The notes beneath the pieces are model-generated. The model made no database searches. It was not told the origin of the DNA and worked only from the letters and a program-made list of their open reading frames with translations. From an uncultured bacterium (lineage in GTDB: Bacteria > Fidelibacterota > Marinisomatia > Marinisomatales > UBA1611), in the NCBI GenBank assembly GCA_905478065.1, contig CAJQGZ010000023.1, positions 1 to 43,684 of the forward strand: DNA of 43,684 nt. Reading direction: 5' to 3'. Both the position numbers and the translations under genes were made by a program. Of the stretch, positions 16,338 through 25,060 are shown one piece after another. Position 1 is the first letter of the stretch, and every line of letters starts with the position of its first letter.

Positions 16338-18605
16338 TTATTGATTTGAAACCAAATTAATAATTGTAAGCAAATCATAAATATTTATTTCCCCATTGCT
16401 ATCTATGTCGCAAAAACTTAAAGTGTATTCACTCGGCTCTGTGCCATAAGATATAAGGTCAGCCAAACCCACAATATCAAATATATTAACATCGCCATCA
16501 GGGAAATAATCACCTAGCTTACCTATTGAATAACCATTAATTGAAAATGCATCCACCACAAAACCATCGCCTTCAACAAATTGATCTGAATTTTGAATAA
16601 ATCTAAAAGCCGATGGTTTAATGCCACCTAATTGAGCAAGGTAGAACTTCTCTTCTACCCAATTGCTTTGAATACCATCATATCCAAACTCTCCTATTGG
16701 CTGAGCAGATGCTCCATTACCTGTGTTTGTATATGCACCTTGCATACTTATCCATCCAGTGTCTTCCGAATATGCTTGAAAGCGAATGAAATCATAACCA
16801 TCTTCAATATCCCATTGTGCTGAGAAAGATACATAAGGGTTTGCTATAAAATCTAGATTAAGATCCACATTTAACCTCGCAACTGAAGTCAGTTCCGCGC
16901 CATAATCACCATTCGGACTATCTGTTAATGCGTATGAACCTATTGCAGGTTCATCGGTTAGACCCCAGTCTCCATCAACTACCCATTCTCCCAAACCTAA
17001 ATCAAAACTTTCTTCGTAAATAGATATTGGCGTTCCTATAAAAAAGTTAATTGTATCTTCATATTGATAACTTTCTGAATCATAAATTACAAGTCGAATT
17101 GATGCTTCAGAAAAATAGGGTATTTGTTCTTGTACGCTTAAATCAAAACCCAAAGTTTGATTTTCCCAACTGCTTAAGCTGCTGATCTCTTTTAATGAAT
17201 CATCTATGACAATTAAATTTGTCAATGATTCAATTAAGACAACTACCGGACCTGAGGAATTAACGAGTCCCCTATTTTTAATATTTAATAAAAGTTCATT
17301 GTCAATGCCAGCCTGGAATTCATTCGAAAGAGAAAATTCATCTAGAATAAAATCACTCCCCGCAACAAAAGCAAAAACTTTATTAGGCTCAAACTGATTT
17401 ATACATATTGACTCAACCTCATCAGCAGATGGCCAAAACCCTTGACTAGCTAATCCAACTTCTGGAGTATAAGCTATTATATTTTTAACTCCGTATGCCC
17501 AATCAACAGCATCTCCATTTACAGTGTAGCCAACAGTTTCGTAACCTGTTCCAAATATAAAATCATTATAATCAGACATTTCATTAGCCAAACCACGAAA
17601 AGTCAAGAGGCTTAGACTATCAGGATAAGACCCATCTCCGAAAGGATGGATATACATATTACCATAACTATGATAATGTAAAACATTCGCAAATTCTCTA
17701 GTATTAATAAAGTCTCGAACAACTTGAGTTTCAGGTTCCGAGAAACCACCTTCGCCTCTGTATGTTGCATAGCAAGGGTCAGGACTAGAACCTGTGTCGT
17801 TTATCCCCCATCCAAAACTAAAATTTCTATTTAAGTCTACACCTCTTTGGGTGCCCTGTCCGCAACCTGTGTCTTTTCTATTTTTTCTATGCATACCCCC
17901 ACCATCAGGCTCAATTTGCTCATTGTATATGTAGCCATCAGGGTTGATTACAGGGATAAACCACATTTCTCTTTCATTAATTAAATAACTCGCCTCAAAG
18001 TTAGAGTTTGATTGATAATCTTCACACAAATTTTGAACAAAATAAAATAAATTCATCATACTTAATGGTTCTCTAGAATGAGTGAGACCAGTGTAAAGAA
18101 TCTCAGGTTCGTCTTCGTCAACATTAGCATTATCTGATAATTTGAATGCCCATATATCATTCCCCTCAATTGACTGTCCTAAAACAACTTTATCAGAAAT
18201 AATTTCGGGATATAAACTTTTTAACTCATCGAACCTTTGGTTTAATTCATCCCATGTATAGTTGCCTTGCATAGAACCTAAAGGAAAGCTTCTACTAATT
18301 GCGGGGATACTTCTTTCTTTATAAAATGCTGATAAATCATCAATTAAAATTTCAAATGAAATTCCAAGCTTCGATAAAATCTTTTTTTCATAATTCGATG
18401 CTACAAAATCTATGTACACATTAGACCTAGAACTGCTATGGTCTAGTGCAACACCAGCTTGTTGAATAGCACTAATAGTTTCTAAGCTTGGATACCATAC
18501 TCTTATTGAGGAGAAAGTATTATCTGATGCAAATAAACTTATGTTGACAAATAAAAGGACTAAACCTTTTTTAAAAAAGTGAATTAGGAATTTTCTTTTA
18601 TCCAA
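16338..18605 (-). CDS. Secreted M14 zinc carboxypeptidase with dockerin-like tail
   Basis: An exported metallocarboxypeptidase. Residues here are numbered from the longest frame, which opens at 18659 (773 residues). The zinc ligands are H194 and E197 in THSREP and H330 in HYHSYG. DLNRNF (275-280) supplies substrate-binding residues and E400 in YTPEVG is the catalytic Glu. A beta-sandwich/immunoglobulin-like region follows, and the last 55 residues hold two calcium-loop dockerin-like repeats (DGDVNIFDIV and DSNGEINIYDLL). I prefer the TTG at 18605: the longer frame lies 76 nt inside citrate synthase, while TTG begins a short basic segment and a good signal peptide ending LFAS. It lacks the YPNPFN sorting domain of its neighbours. 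Confidence 0.88.
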   Translation of the reverse strand: MDKRKFLIHFFKKGLVLLFVNISLFASDNTFSSIRVWYPSLETISAIQQAGVALDHSSSRSNVYIDFVASNYEKKILSKLGISFEILIDDLSAFYKERSIPAISRSFPLGSMQGNYTWDELNQRFDELKSLYPEIISDKVVLGQSIEGNDIWAFKLSDNANVDEDEPEILYTGLTHSREPLSMMNLFYFVQNLCEDYQSNSNFEASYLINEREMWFIPVINPDGYIYNEQIEPDGGGMHRKNRKDTGCGQGTQRGVDLNRNFSFGWGINDTGSSPDPCYATYRGEGGFSEPETQVVRDFINTREFANVLHYHSYGNMYIHPFGDGSYPDSLSLLTFRGLANEMSDYNDFIFGTGYETVGYTVNGDAVDWAYGVKNIIAYTPEVGLASQGFWPSADEVESICINQFEPNKVFAFVAGSDFILDEFSLSNEFQAGIDNELLLNIKNRGLVNSSGPVVVLIESLTNLIVIDDSLKEISSLSSWENQTLGFDLSVQEQIPYFSEASIRLVIYDSESYQYEDTINFFIGTPISIYEESFDLGLGEWVVDGDWGLTDEPAIGSYALTDSPNGDYGAELTSVARLNVDLNLDFIANPYVSFSAQWDIEDGYDFIRFQAYSEDTGWISMQGAYTNTGNGASAQPIGEFGYDGIQSNWVEEKFYLAQLGGIKPSAFRFIQNSDQFVEGDGFVVDAFSINGYSIGKLGDYFPDGDVNIFDIVGLADLISYGTEPSEYTLSFCDIDSNGEINIYDLLTIINLVSNQ

Positions 18606-19855
18606 TCTGTCGTAACCGATTTTGGACGTGTTATTGGAATCCCGAGTGCTCTTTCCCAAACCATTTGTGCTATCATCCCCATACTTCTTGAGATGCTGAA
18701 TAATACCGTATAAAAATTAAACTCCTTCAAACCATAATGATAAAGCAGCGACCCCGATGCAGCATCAACATTTGGCCAAGGGTTCTTAGCTTTCCCTTGT
18801 TCTGTTAATACCTTAGGAGCAACATCAAATAAAGAGTTTACGATATGAAAAACATCATCATCTTTAATATGTTCTCTACCAAAATTAATAAATGCAGTAA
18901 ACCTAGGATCAGGGCAACGTAAAACTGCGTGCCCATATCCAGGAATGACCTGACCTGATTCGAGCCTGTCCCAGCAAAAACTTCTCAACTCTTCTTTTGT
19001 AGGAGCTCCATCAAAATGCTTTTGAATATCTAGAACGAATTTAAGGCACTCTTGATTTGCTAATCCATGTAAAGGCCCAGCTAAACCATTCAATCCTGCA
19101 GAAACAGAATAAAAAGGATCTGACAGCGCTGAAGCGACAGTGTGCGAAGCAAATGCGCTTACATTTCCGCCTTCGTGGTCACAATGTAACATAAAATATA
19201 ATTGCATTAATTTTTGGAAATCTTTTCCTTGATCAGACATACCCATCATATGAACAAAGTTGCCAGACCAATCTAAATCTTTGTTAGATTCAATTCTGTC
19301 ACCTTTATTAAATCTCATCCTATAAATACCTGCTCCTAATTCAGGAAGTTTTGCTATCAATTGGATTCCATCTTCAAGGATGTACTCCCAAAACTCATTT
19401 TTATGCATGCCTTCATCATACTTTTTTTGAAAGATGCTTTCGTTTTGCATCGCCAATATGCCAAGGTTAAACATTGTCATTGGATGCGTGTCCTTAGGTA
19501 ATTTTTCAAGCACAGACCATACGTAGCTTGGAACTTTAGAATGCATTAGATACTGCCCTTGCAAATCTGAAAGCTCTTCTGAATTTGGAAGGCGTCCAGT
19601 TAAAAGTAAATAAAACACTTCTTCTGGAAGAATATTGACAATATCGAGAAGTGGATACCCACGAATAATTAACCCTTTATCTGCAGAAACAGATGAGGTA
19701 TCACAAACAAAAGCTTTTATTCCTCTCAACCCAGAATATGCTTGAGCAACAGAAACTGTGCTTATTTGACTTTCGCCCTTATTCTTTATTAAGGTTTTAA
19801 TATCTTCCTTAGTCTCCGGTATCAGTTTTTCAAGCTCTTTTTTTAATAAATTCAT
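18584..19855 (-). CDS. gltA: Citrate synthase, mitochondrial-type
   Basis: This enzyme condenses acetyl-CoA and oxaloacetate at the entry to the TCA cycle; 423 residues. The active site is intact: H263 (GPLHGLANQE), H309 (GYGHAVLR) and D364 (PNVDAASG). The sequence through HCDHEGGNVSA and LNGLAGPLHGLANQE, and the NVDAASG motif, follow the mitochondrial citrate synthase pattern rather than the hexameric E. coli GltA pattern. Eukaryote-like citrate synthases occur in some bacteria, Geobacter being one example. No mitochondrial-type leader is present. It follows the DUF1015 gene by 19 nt, and the M14 peptidase gene starts inside its 3' end. Confidence 0.96.
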   Translation of the reverse strand: MNLLKKELEKLIPETKEDIKTLIKNKGESQISTVSVAQAYSGLRGIKAFVCDTSSVSADKGLIIRGYPLLDIVNILPEEVFYLLLTGRLPNSEELSDLQGQYLMHSKVPSYVWSVLEKLPKDTHPMTMFNLGILAMQNESIFQKKYDEGMHKNEFWEYILEDGIQLIAKLPELGAGIYRMRFNKGDRIESNKDLDWSGNFVHMMGMSDQGKDFQKLMQLYFMLHCDHEGGNVSAFASHTVASALSDPFYSVSAGLNGLAGPLHGLANQECLKFVLDIQKHFDGAPTKEELRSFCWDRLESGQVIPGYGHAVLRCPDPRFTAFINFGREHIKDDDVFHIVNSLFDVAPKVLTEQGKAKNPWPNVDAASGSLLYHYGLKEFNFYTVLFSISRSMGMIAQMVWERALGIPITRPKSVTTDWIKENS

Positions 19856-19874
19856 ATTTATGTGTTCCTGTTTT

Positions 19875-21125
19875 TTAAAAATTCCTAGTCACTAGACCAG
19901 AATATACTTTTGGGAAAAAATATGTAGACTTTTGAGGCATCACCTCACCGCTTTCTGCAATCGTGAAAACGTCATCAAGTGAAGGAGGATTAACGAAGCA
20001 AACGACATCATATTCTTCTTTTGCTAACATTTCTATTGGAGAATTGTTCCCTCTTAAATAAGCCAAGTTTTCTAAATCTTTTTGATTGTTTGTATCTATT
20101 CCAAAGATATCTTTCAATAAAAATTGATGCAAAATATTTGTATCCAATTCGTCTAAAGCTCTACTTTTCTCTTTCTTATTATTTTTAAGTAATTCCCAGG
20201 CATTAAACTCTAACAAGAATCCTATGTTTGAGGGCTTATGGAAGAAACCTAAAAATCCTTTATCTGTTTTAATTTTTTCCATACTTATTAATAATTGTTC
20301 AACCCCATCAAATTCTTTATAATTAAAATTTTCAATTACTTTTTTTTTAATTTCCTGAATATCAATATTAGATTTTTTTACAATTCGATGGGTAGGTAAA
20401 ATTTGCATTCCGGGGTTTTCACTGTTAACCAATGTTACCATGACCTTATCAGATTGAGCACCTTCATGATTTTTTGAATATTTTAAAGCAGTTTTATAAC
20501 GATGATGACCATCAGCAATAACTAATTTTTTATCTCTTAAACTAACTACAAACTTATTTATAGAATCTGTATCTGTAATGGGCCATAATTTATAATAGAC
20601 GCCATCAAGATCAGCTTCCATTGATGGGTCACTTTTCAAATTCTGATGTAGCTCCTCTAAGGTCATTTTTTGATCTTTATAACTCATAAATATTTGTCCC
20701 GTATTTGCAGAAGTTGAACTCATTAACTTATAACGGTCATCTAAATGCTTATCGATTGTTTGTTCATGAGCAAGAACATCATCCCCTAGCTCAGATAACG
20801 TTAAAGCGCATATACAACTAATCCTTTCAACTCTAGCGTTATCCACTAAAAAAGATTGAGATAAAATATAAATTGCAGGCTTACGTTCTTCAACTAATAT
20901 GCCACTTCCAATCCACATATTTAATGTGTTCTCAGCAGATACGTATTTTTCTTCACCTATTGTATTGTTCAAATTAATGCGAATGTAGTTATAAGGAGAT
21001 TTATTATAATACTCTTCTTGCTCTTCACGAGTGATTACATCATATGGGGGGACAATTACATCTTCAAAAAGATTAATATTGTCTTCATTATATCGCCAAC
21101 CTTTGAATGGGAAAACTTTTGCCAT
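19875..21125 (-). CDS. DUF1015 family protein
   Basis: A 416-residue cytoplasmic protein of the DUF1015 family, recognised by its N-terminus (FPFKGWRYN...VIVPPYDVIT), the ILSQSF strand and the central IADGHHRYKTAL motif. The histidine-rich motif resembles a ParB/Srx-like nucleotide-binding or phosphatase signature, but the reaction is not established. In other genomes members often sit near serine or one-carbon metabolism genes. Here it lies between an envelope nucleotidyltransferase and citrate synthase, which does not define its role. Confidence 0.88.
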   Translation of the reverse strand: MAKVFPFKGWRYNEDNINLFEDVIVPPYDVITREEQEEYYNKSPYNYIRINLNNTIGEEKYVSAENTLNMWIGSGILVEERKPAIYILSQSFLVDNARVERISCICALTLSELGDDVLAHEQTIDKHLDDRYKLMSSTSANTGQIFMSYKDQKMTLEELHQNLKSDPSMEADLDGVYYKLWPITDTDSINKFVVSLRDKKLVIADGHHRYKTALKYSKNHEGAQSDKVMVTLVNSENPGMQILPTHRIVKKSNIDIQEIKKKVIENFNYKEFDGVEQLLISMEKIKTDKGFLGFFHKPSNIGFLLEFNAWELLKNNKKEKSRALDELDTNILHQFLLKDIFGIDTNNQKDLENLAYLRGNNSPIEMLAKEEYDVVCFVNPPSLDDVFTIAESGEVMPQKSTYFFPKVYSGLVTRNF

Positions 21126-21146
21126 TATTATGTTCTATTATTTAGT

Positions 21147-21857
21147 TTAAAATAATTTACGAGCTTCATTTAAATCCTCTAAAAAATCAATTTCAAGGCA
21201 TGGTAGGTCAGACACATCACTATAAAAGACATCCGTTTTACTTAAAAGAGATTCAATACCAGCCTCAAAATAATCAGACTTTCCTCCAGCATTTATTAAT
21301 TTTGACAATGACTCAGAAAATAAATGATTAAACGCTAAAGAGAATTTAGCCACGCCAAGAAATTCACCTAAACATTGTTCTTCAATTAGTTCTTTTCCTA
21401 TGGCTCTTATTTTAAAGTTACTCCCTTCAATCACTTTGACTTCTTCTCTTCCGCATTTTTTAATGTCCACGGCAAGGACTGTTTCATGTGAAGAGTCATT
21501 AATTCTCGTTATGAGTTCAGGTGGGTATATTACATCGGCGTTCATTAAAATATGATTATCAGTAACAAGTTTTTTCCGACCTAGGTAGACTGAATAAGCA
21601 GTGTTTGTTTCAAAATAATGATTGTTTACAATAAAATCAAACTTCAGTTTTGGAAATTGCTTTGTTACGTGGTTGACTAACATTTCACGATGATATCCTA
21701 TAATCATTGTCACATCTTGAATTCCAATATTTTCAAGCGCTTCTAATTGATAATTAATAATTGGCTTCCCGCCAACATCTAAAAGACATTTTGGAGTATT
21801 ATACGTTTCAGGATAAAGCCTCCTGGATACACCTGCTGCTAAAATAAATGCTTTCAT
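21147..21857 (-). CDS. LicC-like nucleotidyltransferase
   Basis: A 236-residue nucleotidyltransferase with N-terminal LAAGVSRRL and TPKCLL, which bind the nucleotide and catalytic metal. NNHYFETNTAYSVYL (78-92) matches the phosphocholine cytidylyltransferase (LicC) pattern more closely than hexose-1-phosphate enzymes do. MNADVIY supplies a metal-binding Asp, and CLEIDFLEDLNEA near the end is the usual closing motif. It probably makes a CDP-activated small alcohol or amino alcohol. Two TagF-like transferases upstream in the same operon would be natural users. The exact substrate (choline phosphate, glycerol phosphate or another) is not determined. Confidence 0.82.
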   Translation of the reverse strand: MKAFILAAGVSRRLYPETYNTPKCLLDVGGKPIINYQLEALENIGIQDVTMIIGYHREMLVNHVTKQFPKLKFDFIVNNHYFETNTAYSVYLGRKKLVTDNHILMNADVIYPPELITRINDSSHETVLAVDIKKCGREEVKVIEGSNFKIRAIGKELIEEQCLGEFLGVAKFSLAFNHLFSESLSKLINAGGKSDYFEAGIESLLSKTDVFYSDVSDLPCLEIDFLEDLNEARKLF

Positions 21858-21865
21858 ATCACCTC
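21858..21865 (-). promoter_or_regulatory. Strong Shine-Dalgarno of the LicC-like gene
   Basis: GAGGTGAT lies directly before the ATG at 21857, eight bases matching the anti-Shine-Dalgarno end of 16S rRNA. Most genes in this window have weak or no such site, so this start stands out and is well fixed. Confidence 0.7.
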
Positions 21866-21877
21866 AAATTATAAGTC

Positions 21878-22837
21878 TTATATCAACGAATTAATGCTCG
21901 AATTTACATCATCCTTATGGATTGATTTAAGACAACAAATATTTTTTTTACATGGACTGCATCGATTACTTTGATCTATGACTACACAACTCTTACCAAG
22001 AGGCTTGGTTATAAAAGCTCTATTCGCGCCAAAAAAAGATATCGTAGGGACTTTTATTATTGATGAAATATGTCCCAAACCACTATCAGCGGCTAAAGCA
22101 TATTTACATAGAGAAATCAAAGTCATACTTTGCCTTAAGCTGTACTTACCACAAAGTGACACTATAGAAATATTTTTATTTTCATTTATTATTACATTAG
22201 CTTTTTGTCCATCATTTTTTGCTCCAAATATTAAAAAATTCTCTTTTGAACCATTTAACCATTCAGAAATTTTTTCATTTGGAAACGTCCTTGTTTCAGA
22301 AACACTGAATGGGAAAAGGCCAACCGGATTTTTAATTCCAATTTCCTCGATTTCATGTTTGGCCCATTCAACTTCTTCTTTCTTAAAATAAATTAGAGTC
22401 TGTTCAATTGATATATCATCTTTTTCAATTAGTTTTAAATATTTTTTATATCGATGGATTTTTTTCAAAGGTAATTTTACTTTTGAAGTCAAAAAAAACC
22501 CACGTCCTTGAGAGTTATATCCAATCCGCTTTTTTGATTTTGACAGCCAAAGCACAAAAGAACTTCTAAATGAATCTGTGAGGGTATAAAAAATTTCAAT
22601 TTTTTCTTTACGCAACAAAAAACCTAACCGAAATGTATTAGTTATTCCACGAGATTCAGTAACCGCAATACTAATGATTTTATCAATATTTGGGTTATTT
22701 TGATAAACAGACTGCACCCATTCTTTACAAATAATAATCAATTCAGAGTTTGGATATTTTTGTTTAATATGGTAAACAAAAGGAAGAGATAAGGCCGCAT
22801 CGCCAACCCAATTCGGACTATAGACTGCAATTTTCAT
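21878..22837 (-). CDS. Glycosyltransferase family 9 (heptosyltransferase-like)
   Basis: A 319-residue GT-B enzyme like WaaF/WaaC/WaaQ, which add heptose from ADP-heptose to the inner core of lipopolysaccharide. The N-terminal NWVGDAALSLPF motif is the WaaF signature. The C-terminal domain has ADSGLGHISSII and the cysteine-rich CSPCKKNICC tail also seen in WaaF-type proteins. It starts 1 nt after the TagB/TagF-like gene. Its position with an MsbA-like exporter and phosphotransferases suggests assembly of an LPS core or a related phosphorylated glycan. Donor and acceptor are inferred. Confidence 0.87.
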   Translation of the reverse strand: MKIAVYSPNWVGDAALSLPFVYHIKQKYPNSELIIICKEWVQSVYQNNPNIDKIISIAVTESRGITNTFRLGFLLRKEKIEIFYTLTDSFRSSFVLWLSKSKKRIGYNSQGRGFFLTSKVKLPLKKIHRYKKYLKLIEKDDISIEQTLIYFKKEEVEWAKHEIEEIGIKNPVGLFPFSVSETRTFPNEKISEWLNGSKENFLIFGAKNDGQKANVIINENKNISIVSLCGKYSLRQSMTLISLCKYALAADSGLGHISSIIKVPTISFFGANRAFITKPLGKSCVVIDQSNRCSPCKKNICCLKSIHKDDVNSSINSLI

Positions 22838-22838
22838 T

Positions 22839-23924
22839 TTATGCCAAGGATTTTTCTATTTCTTCAATTAGCATTATTGATGACTTTCCATTATTATTAA
22901 GTAGGTAATAATCATGAGCCTCTTCTCTTAACTTTGACATCTCTTCAGGATGATCTGAAGAAAAAACAATACATCTATGAAGTTCTGAAGGCGATTCTAC
23001 TTTGTAGACAAAATCTAACTCTTGCATTCTGTTAAGATCCAACTTTCTTTTAAACCTTTTATTAAAAATTCTGTGCCTGAGTCGGAGCTTTAAACATTCA
23101 ACCTGAATTATTGGTCTATTTAAAGGCAAGAACTCGAATATTGTGGACGATATATCACTTATTAAAACATCTGAAATTTTATAATATGGAATAATGTTAA
23201 AGACATTGCTGGGTAGTAAATGTATATTTTCATTTTTTAATGCTATTTTAGTTGCAAGATTACTCTGATAAGAATAACGGCTCTGGAACCACGAAAAATT
23301 ATGAAGTTTAATCAATATATTATATTCAGAAGATATAAACTCTAATTCTTGATATATATTTTCGAATGATGTCGGATAGAATGTCGGGGCATAAAGAATA
23401 ATTGGCAAATCATTATTTATACCAAGTTCACTTTTTAGATGATGGTCTTCTTTTTCACTTGATAAATAAAGCGGATCTAACTTGGTAAAGCCAGTAAGAG
23501 CAAGATTTTTTTGTCCTTGCTCAATTAGTTTATTTAGTCTGGACTTTGACTCAACAGCTCTAATATTAATCCTATCGTCAATATCTTTGTAGTAAGATTG
23601 TTTAAGGCCAATACCGTGGTAGACCATAACAGCAATTGTTGATTTTGAAACTATCTTATTTAATTGACCTACGTTACCCACAATAATAACATCAAATTTA
23701 GAGGAAATGATTTTCTCGATTCTTGATTCTTCATCTTGACTAGAAATAATATTTAATTTCAACAGCTTACATGCGGATTGGAATAAGACCTTTTCACTTT
23801 CATTAATATATTGAGGCATAGATATATTGACATCATAATTACCTCTCTTTTTTAATTCATTAATAATTGGTTCAAAGTTTGGTAAATAATAAAGGTGATG
23901 TGTTTCGAAGAGTATTTTTATCAT
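22839..23924 (-). CDS. CDP-glycerol glycerophosphotransferase-like protein (copy 2)
   Basis: A 361-residue member of the TagB/TagF family (Glyphos_transf), enzymes that transfer glycerol or ribitol phosphate from a CDP donor. Three family motifs are visible: MVYHGIGLKQSYY, with the catalytic-type His; ILYAPTFYP; and SDVLISDISSTIFEF. It is clearly paralogous to the adjacent gene at 23930-25054, sharing the opening (LFETHHLYYLPNFEP against LFDAYHLYHLAQFEP) and all three motifs. In a Gram-negative-type envelope this would add phosphoglycerol or a similar group to a glycan rather than build teichoic acid. Gap to the upstream copy is 5 nt. Confidence 0.85.
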   Translation of the reverse strand: MIKILFETHHLYYLPNFEPIINELKKRGNYDVNISMPQYINESEKVLFQSACKLLKLNIISSQDEESRIEKIISSKFDVIIVGNVGQLNKIVSKSTIAVMVYHGIGLKQSYYKDIDDRINIRAVESKSRLNKLIEQGQKNLALTGFTKLDPLYLSSEKEDHHLKSELGINNDLPIILYAPTFYPTSFENIYQELEFISSEYNILIKLHNFSWFQSRYSYQSNLATKIALKNENIHLLPSNVFNIIPYYKISDVLISDISSTIFEFLPLNRPIIQVECLKLRLRHRIFNKRFKRKLDLNRMQELDFVYKVESPSELHRCIVFSSDHPEEMSKLREEAHDYYLLNNNGKSSIMLIEEIEKSLA

Positions 23925-23929
23925 AAATA

Positions 23930-25054
23930 TTAATTTTTTAACCTTCTTAATATTTCATCTCTCGCCCTATTAGAGGCTTGACCGTCAAGCTTATATAGCA
24001 TCTTTTTCTGATATTCTCGCATTGAAACAATATCTTTATGCTTATGCTTTATGGCCTCATCTAAGACAAATGGCAATTGCTTGATATTATCAGCCAAGAA
24101 GCAAAAGTTTTTGACTTCATCATTCATTTCTTTATTTAATCTTCGCTTATATAATCTTTTTTGAAAAATTCTGTGTGATAATTTTAAATGATAAAACCTA
24201 TTTACTACTACTGGTTTGGATAATGCAATCATCTCATATATGGTACTGCTCGCTTCGGTTAATAAAAGATCTGAAATTGAATAATAGGGTATAATATTAT
24301 GTTCATCCGGGCTCAACAATTTTACATGATCAAATTTTTCCGATAAATTATAAATTAATTTTCTTTGCCCTTTAAGATTTACCCCTCCAAAGCTATCAAG
24401 ATAATAGGTCCACATGTGTGGTTTAATAATTAAATTATATTCTTTAGTGAGATGACCCAATTGCATTCCCAATTTTTCTAATGAGCTAGGGTAAAAAGTG
24501 GGAGCATATAAAATAGTTGGTCTAGATTTATTTAAACCAAGCATTTTTTTTTTATCTTCAAAAGAAGAATCTTCATTGTTGAATAATGGATCAAGTTTTA
24601 TATATCCTGTCAATGAAAGATCTGTACTAACCCCATTTTCTCTCAGTTGATTTATCCTGTATTCACCTTCAACAAACCTAAGGTCTAGCCTCGAATGATT
24701 ATCATTCCAATAAGAAGGTTTTACACCTATTCCATGGTAGATCATTGCAACAAGAGTATTATCATTAACATAATTATGAATATCATATCTAGACCAACCA
24801 CAAATAAAAACATCGAGCCCAATATCTTTTATTTTCACACACCGAATATTTTCATCTTTATGAAAAACAAACTGGCCTTTCCTCTTTAATAAAATAGACG
24901 AGCATAGTTCAATTTCATCTTTCCTGTTTTCACTTGAAGTAGAATAATAAACATCGAACCTATCATCTTTTTCTAATAGAGTCATTAAAGGCTCAAATTG
25001 GGCAAGATGATATAAATGATAAGCATCAAACAAAATGGAAATTTGAGGCTTCAT
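23930..25054 (-). CDS. CDP-glycerol glycerophosphotransferase-like protein (copy 1)
   Basis: A 374-residue TagB/TagF-family phosphotransferase. Motifs: MIYHGIGVKPSYW, ILYAPTFYPSS and SDLLLTEASSTIYEM. The last differs from the usual SDxLISD form, with Glu in place of the Asp seen in copy 2, a possible functional difference between the paralogues. It has no signal peptide or transmembrane segment and is expected to act at the inner face of the cytoplasmic membrane. It starts 6 nt after the MsbA-like exporter gene. The acceptor is probably the glycan carried by that exporter, but this is inference from position. Confidence 0.85.
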   Translation of the reverse strand: MKPQISILFDAYHLYHLAQFEPLMTLLEKDDRFDVYYSTSSENRKDEIELCSSILLKRKGQFVFHKDENIRCVKIKDIGLDVFICGWSRYDIHNYVNDNTLVAMIYHGIGVKPSYWNDNHSRLDLRFVEGEYRINQLRENGVSTDLSLTGYIKLDPLFNNEDSSFEDKKKMLGLNKSRPTILYAPTFYPSSLEKLGMQLGHLTKEYNLIIKPHMWTYYLDSFGGVNLKGQRKLIYNLSEKFDHVKLLSPDEHNIIPYYSISDLLLTEASSTIYEMIALSKPVVVNRFYHLKLSHRIFQKRLYKRRLNKEMNDEVKNFCFLADNIKQLPFVLDEAIKHKHKDIVSMREYQKKMLYKLDGQASNRARDEILRRLKN

Positions 25055-25060
25055 TTAATA

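Noticed and set aside
18606-18659. N-terminal extension of the M14 peptidase to 18659
   Set aside because: It would overlap citrate synthase by 76 nt and put a polar stretch before the signal peptide; the TTG at 18605 gives a normal export signal.
21978-22391. 137-codon open frame on the plus strand
   Set aside because: It lies wholly inside the GT9 gene on the other strand, shows no domain, and the GT9 protein is clearly real.
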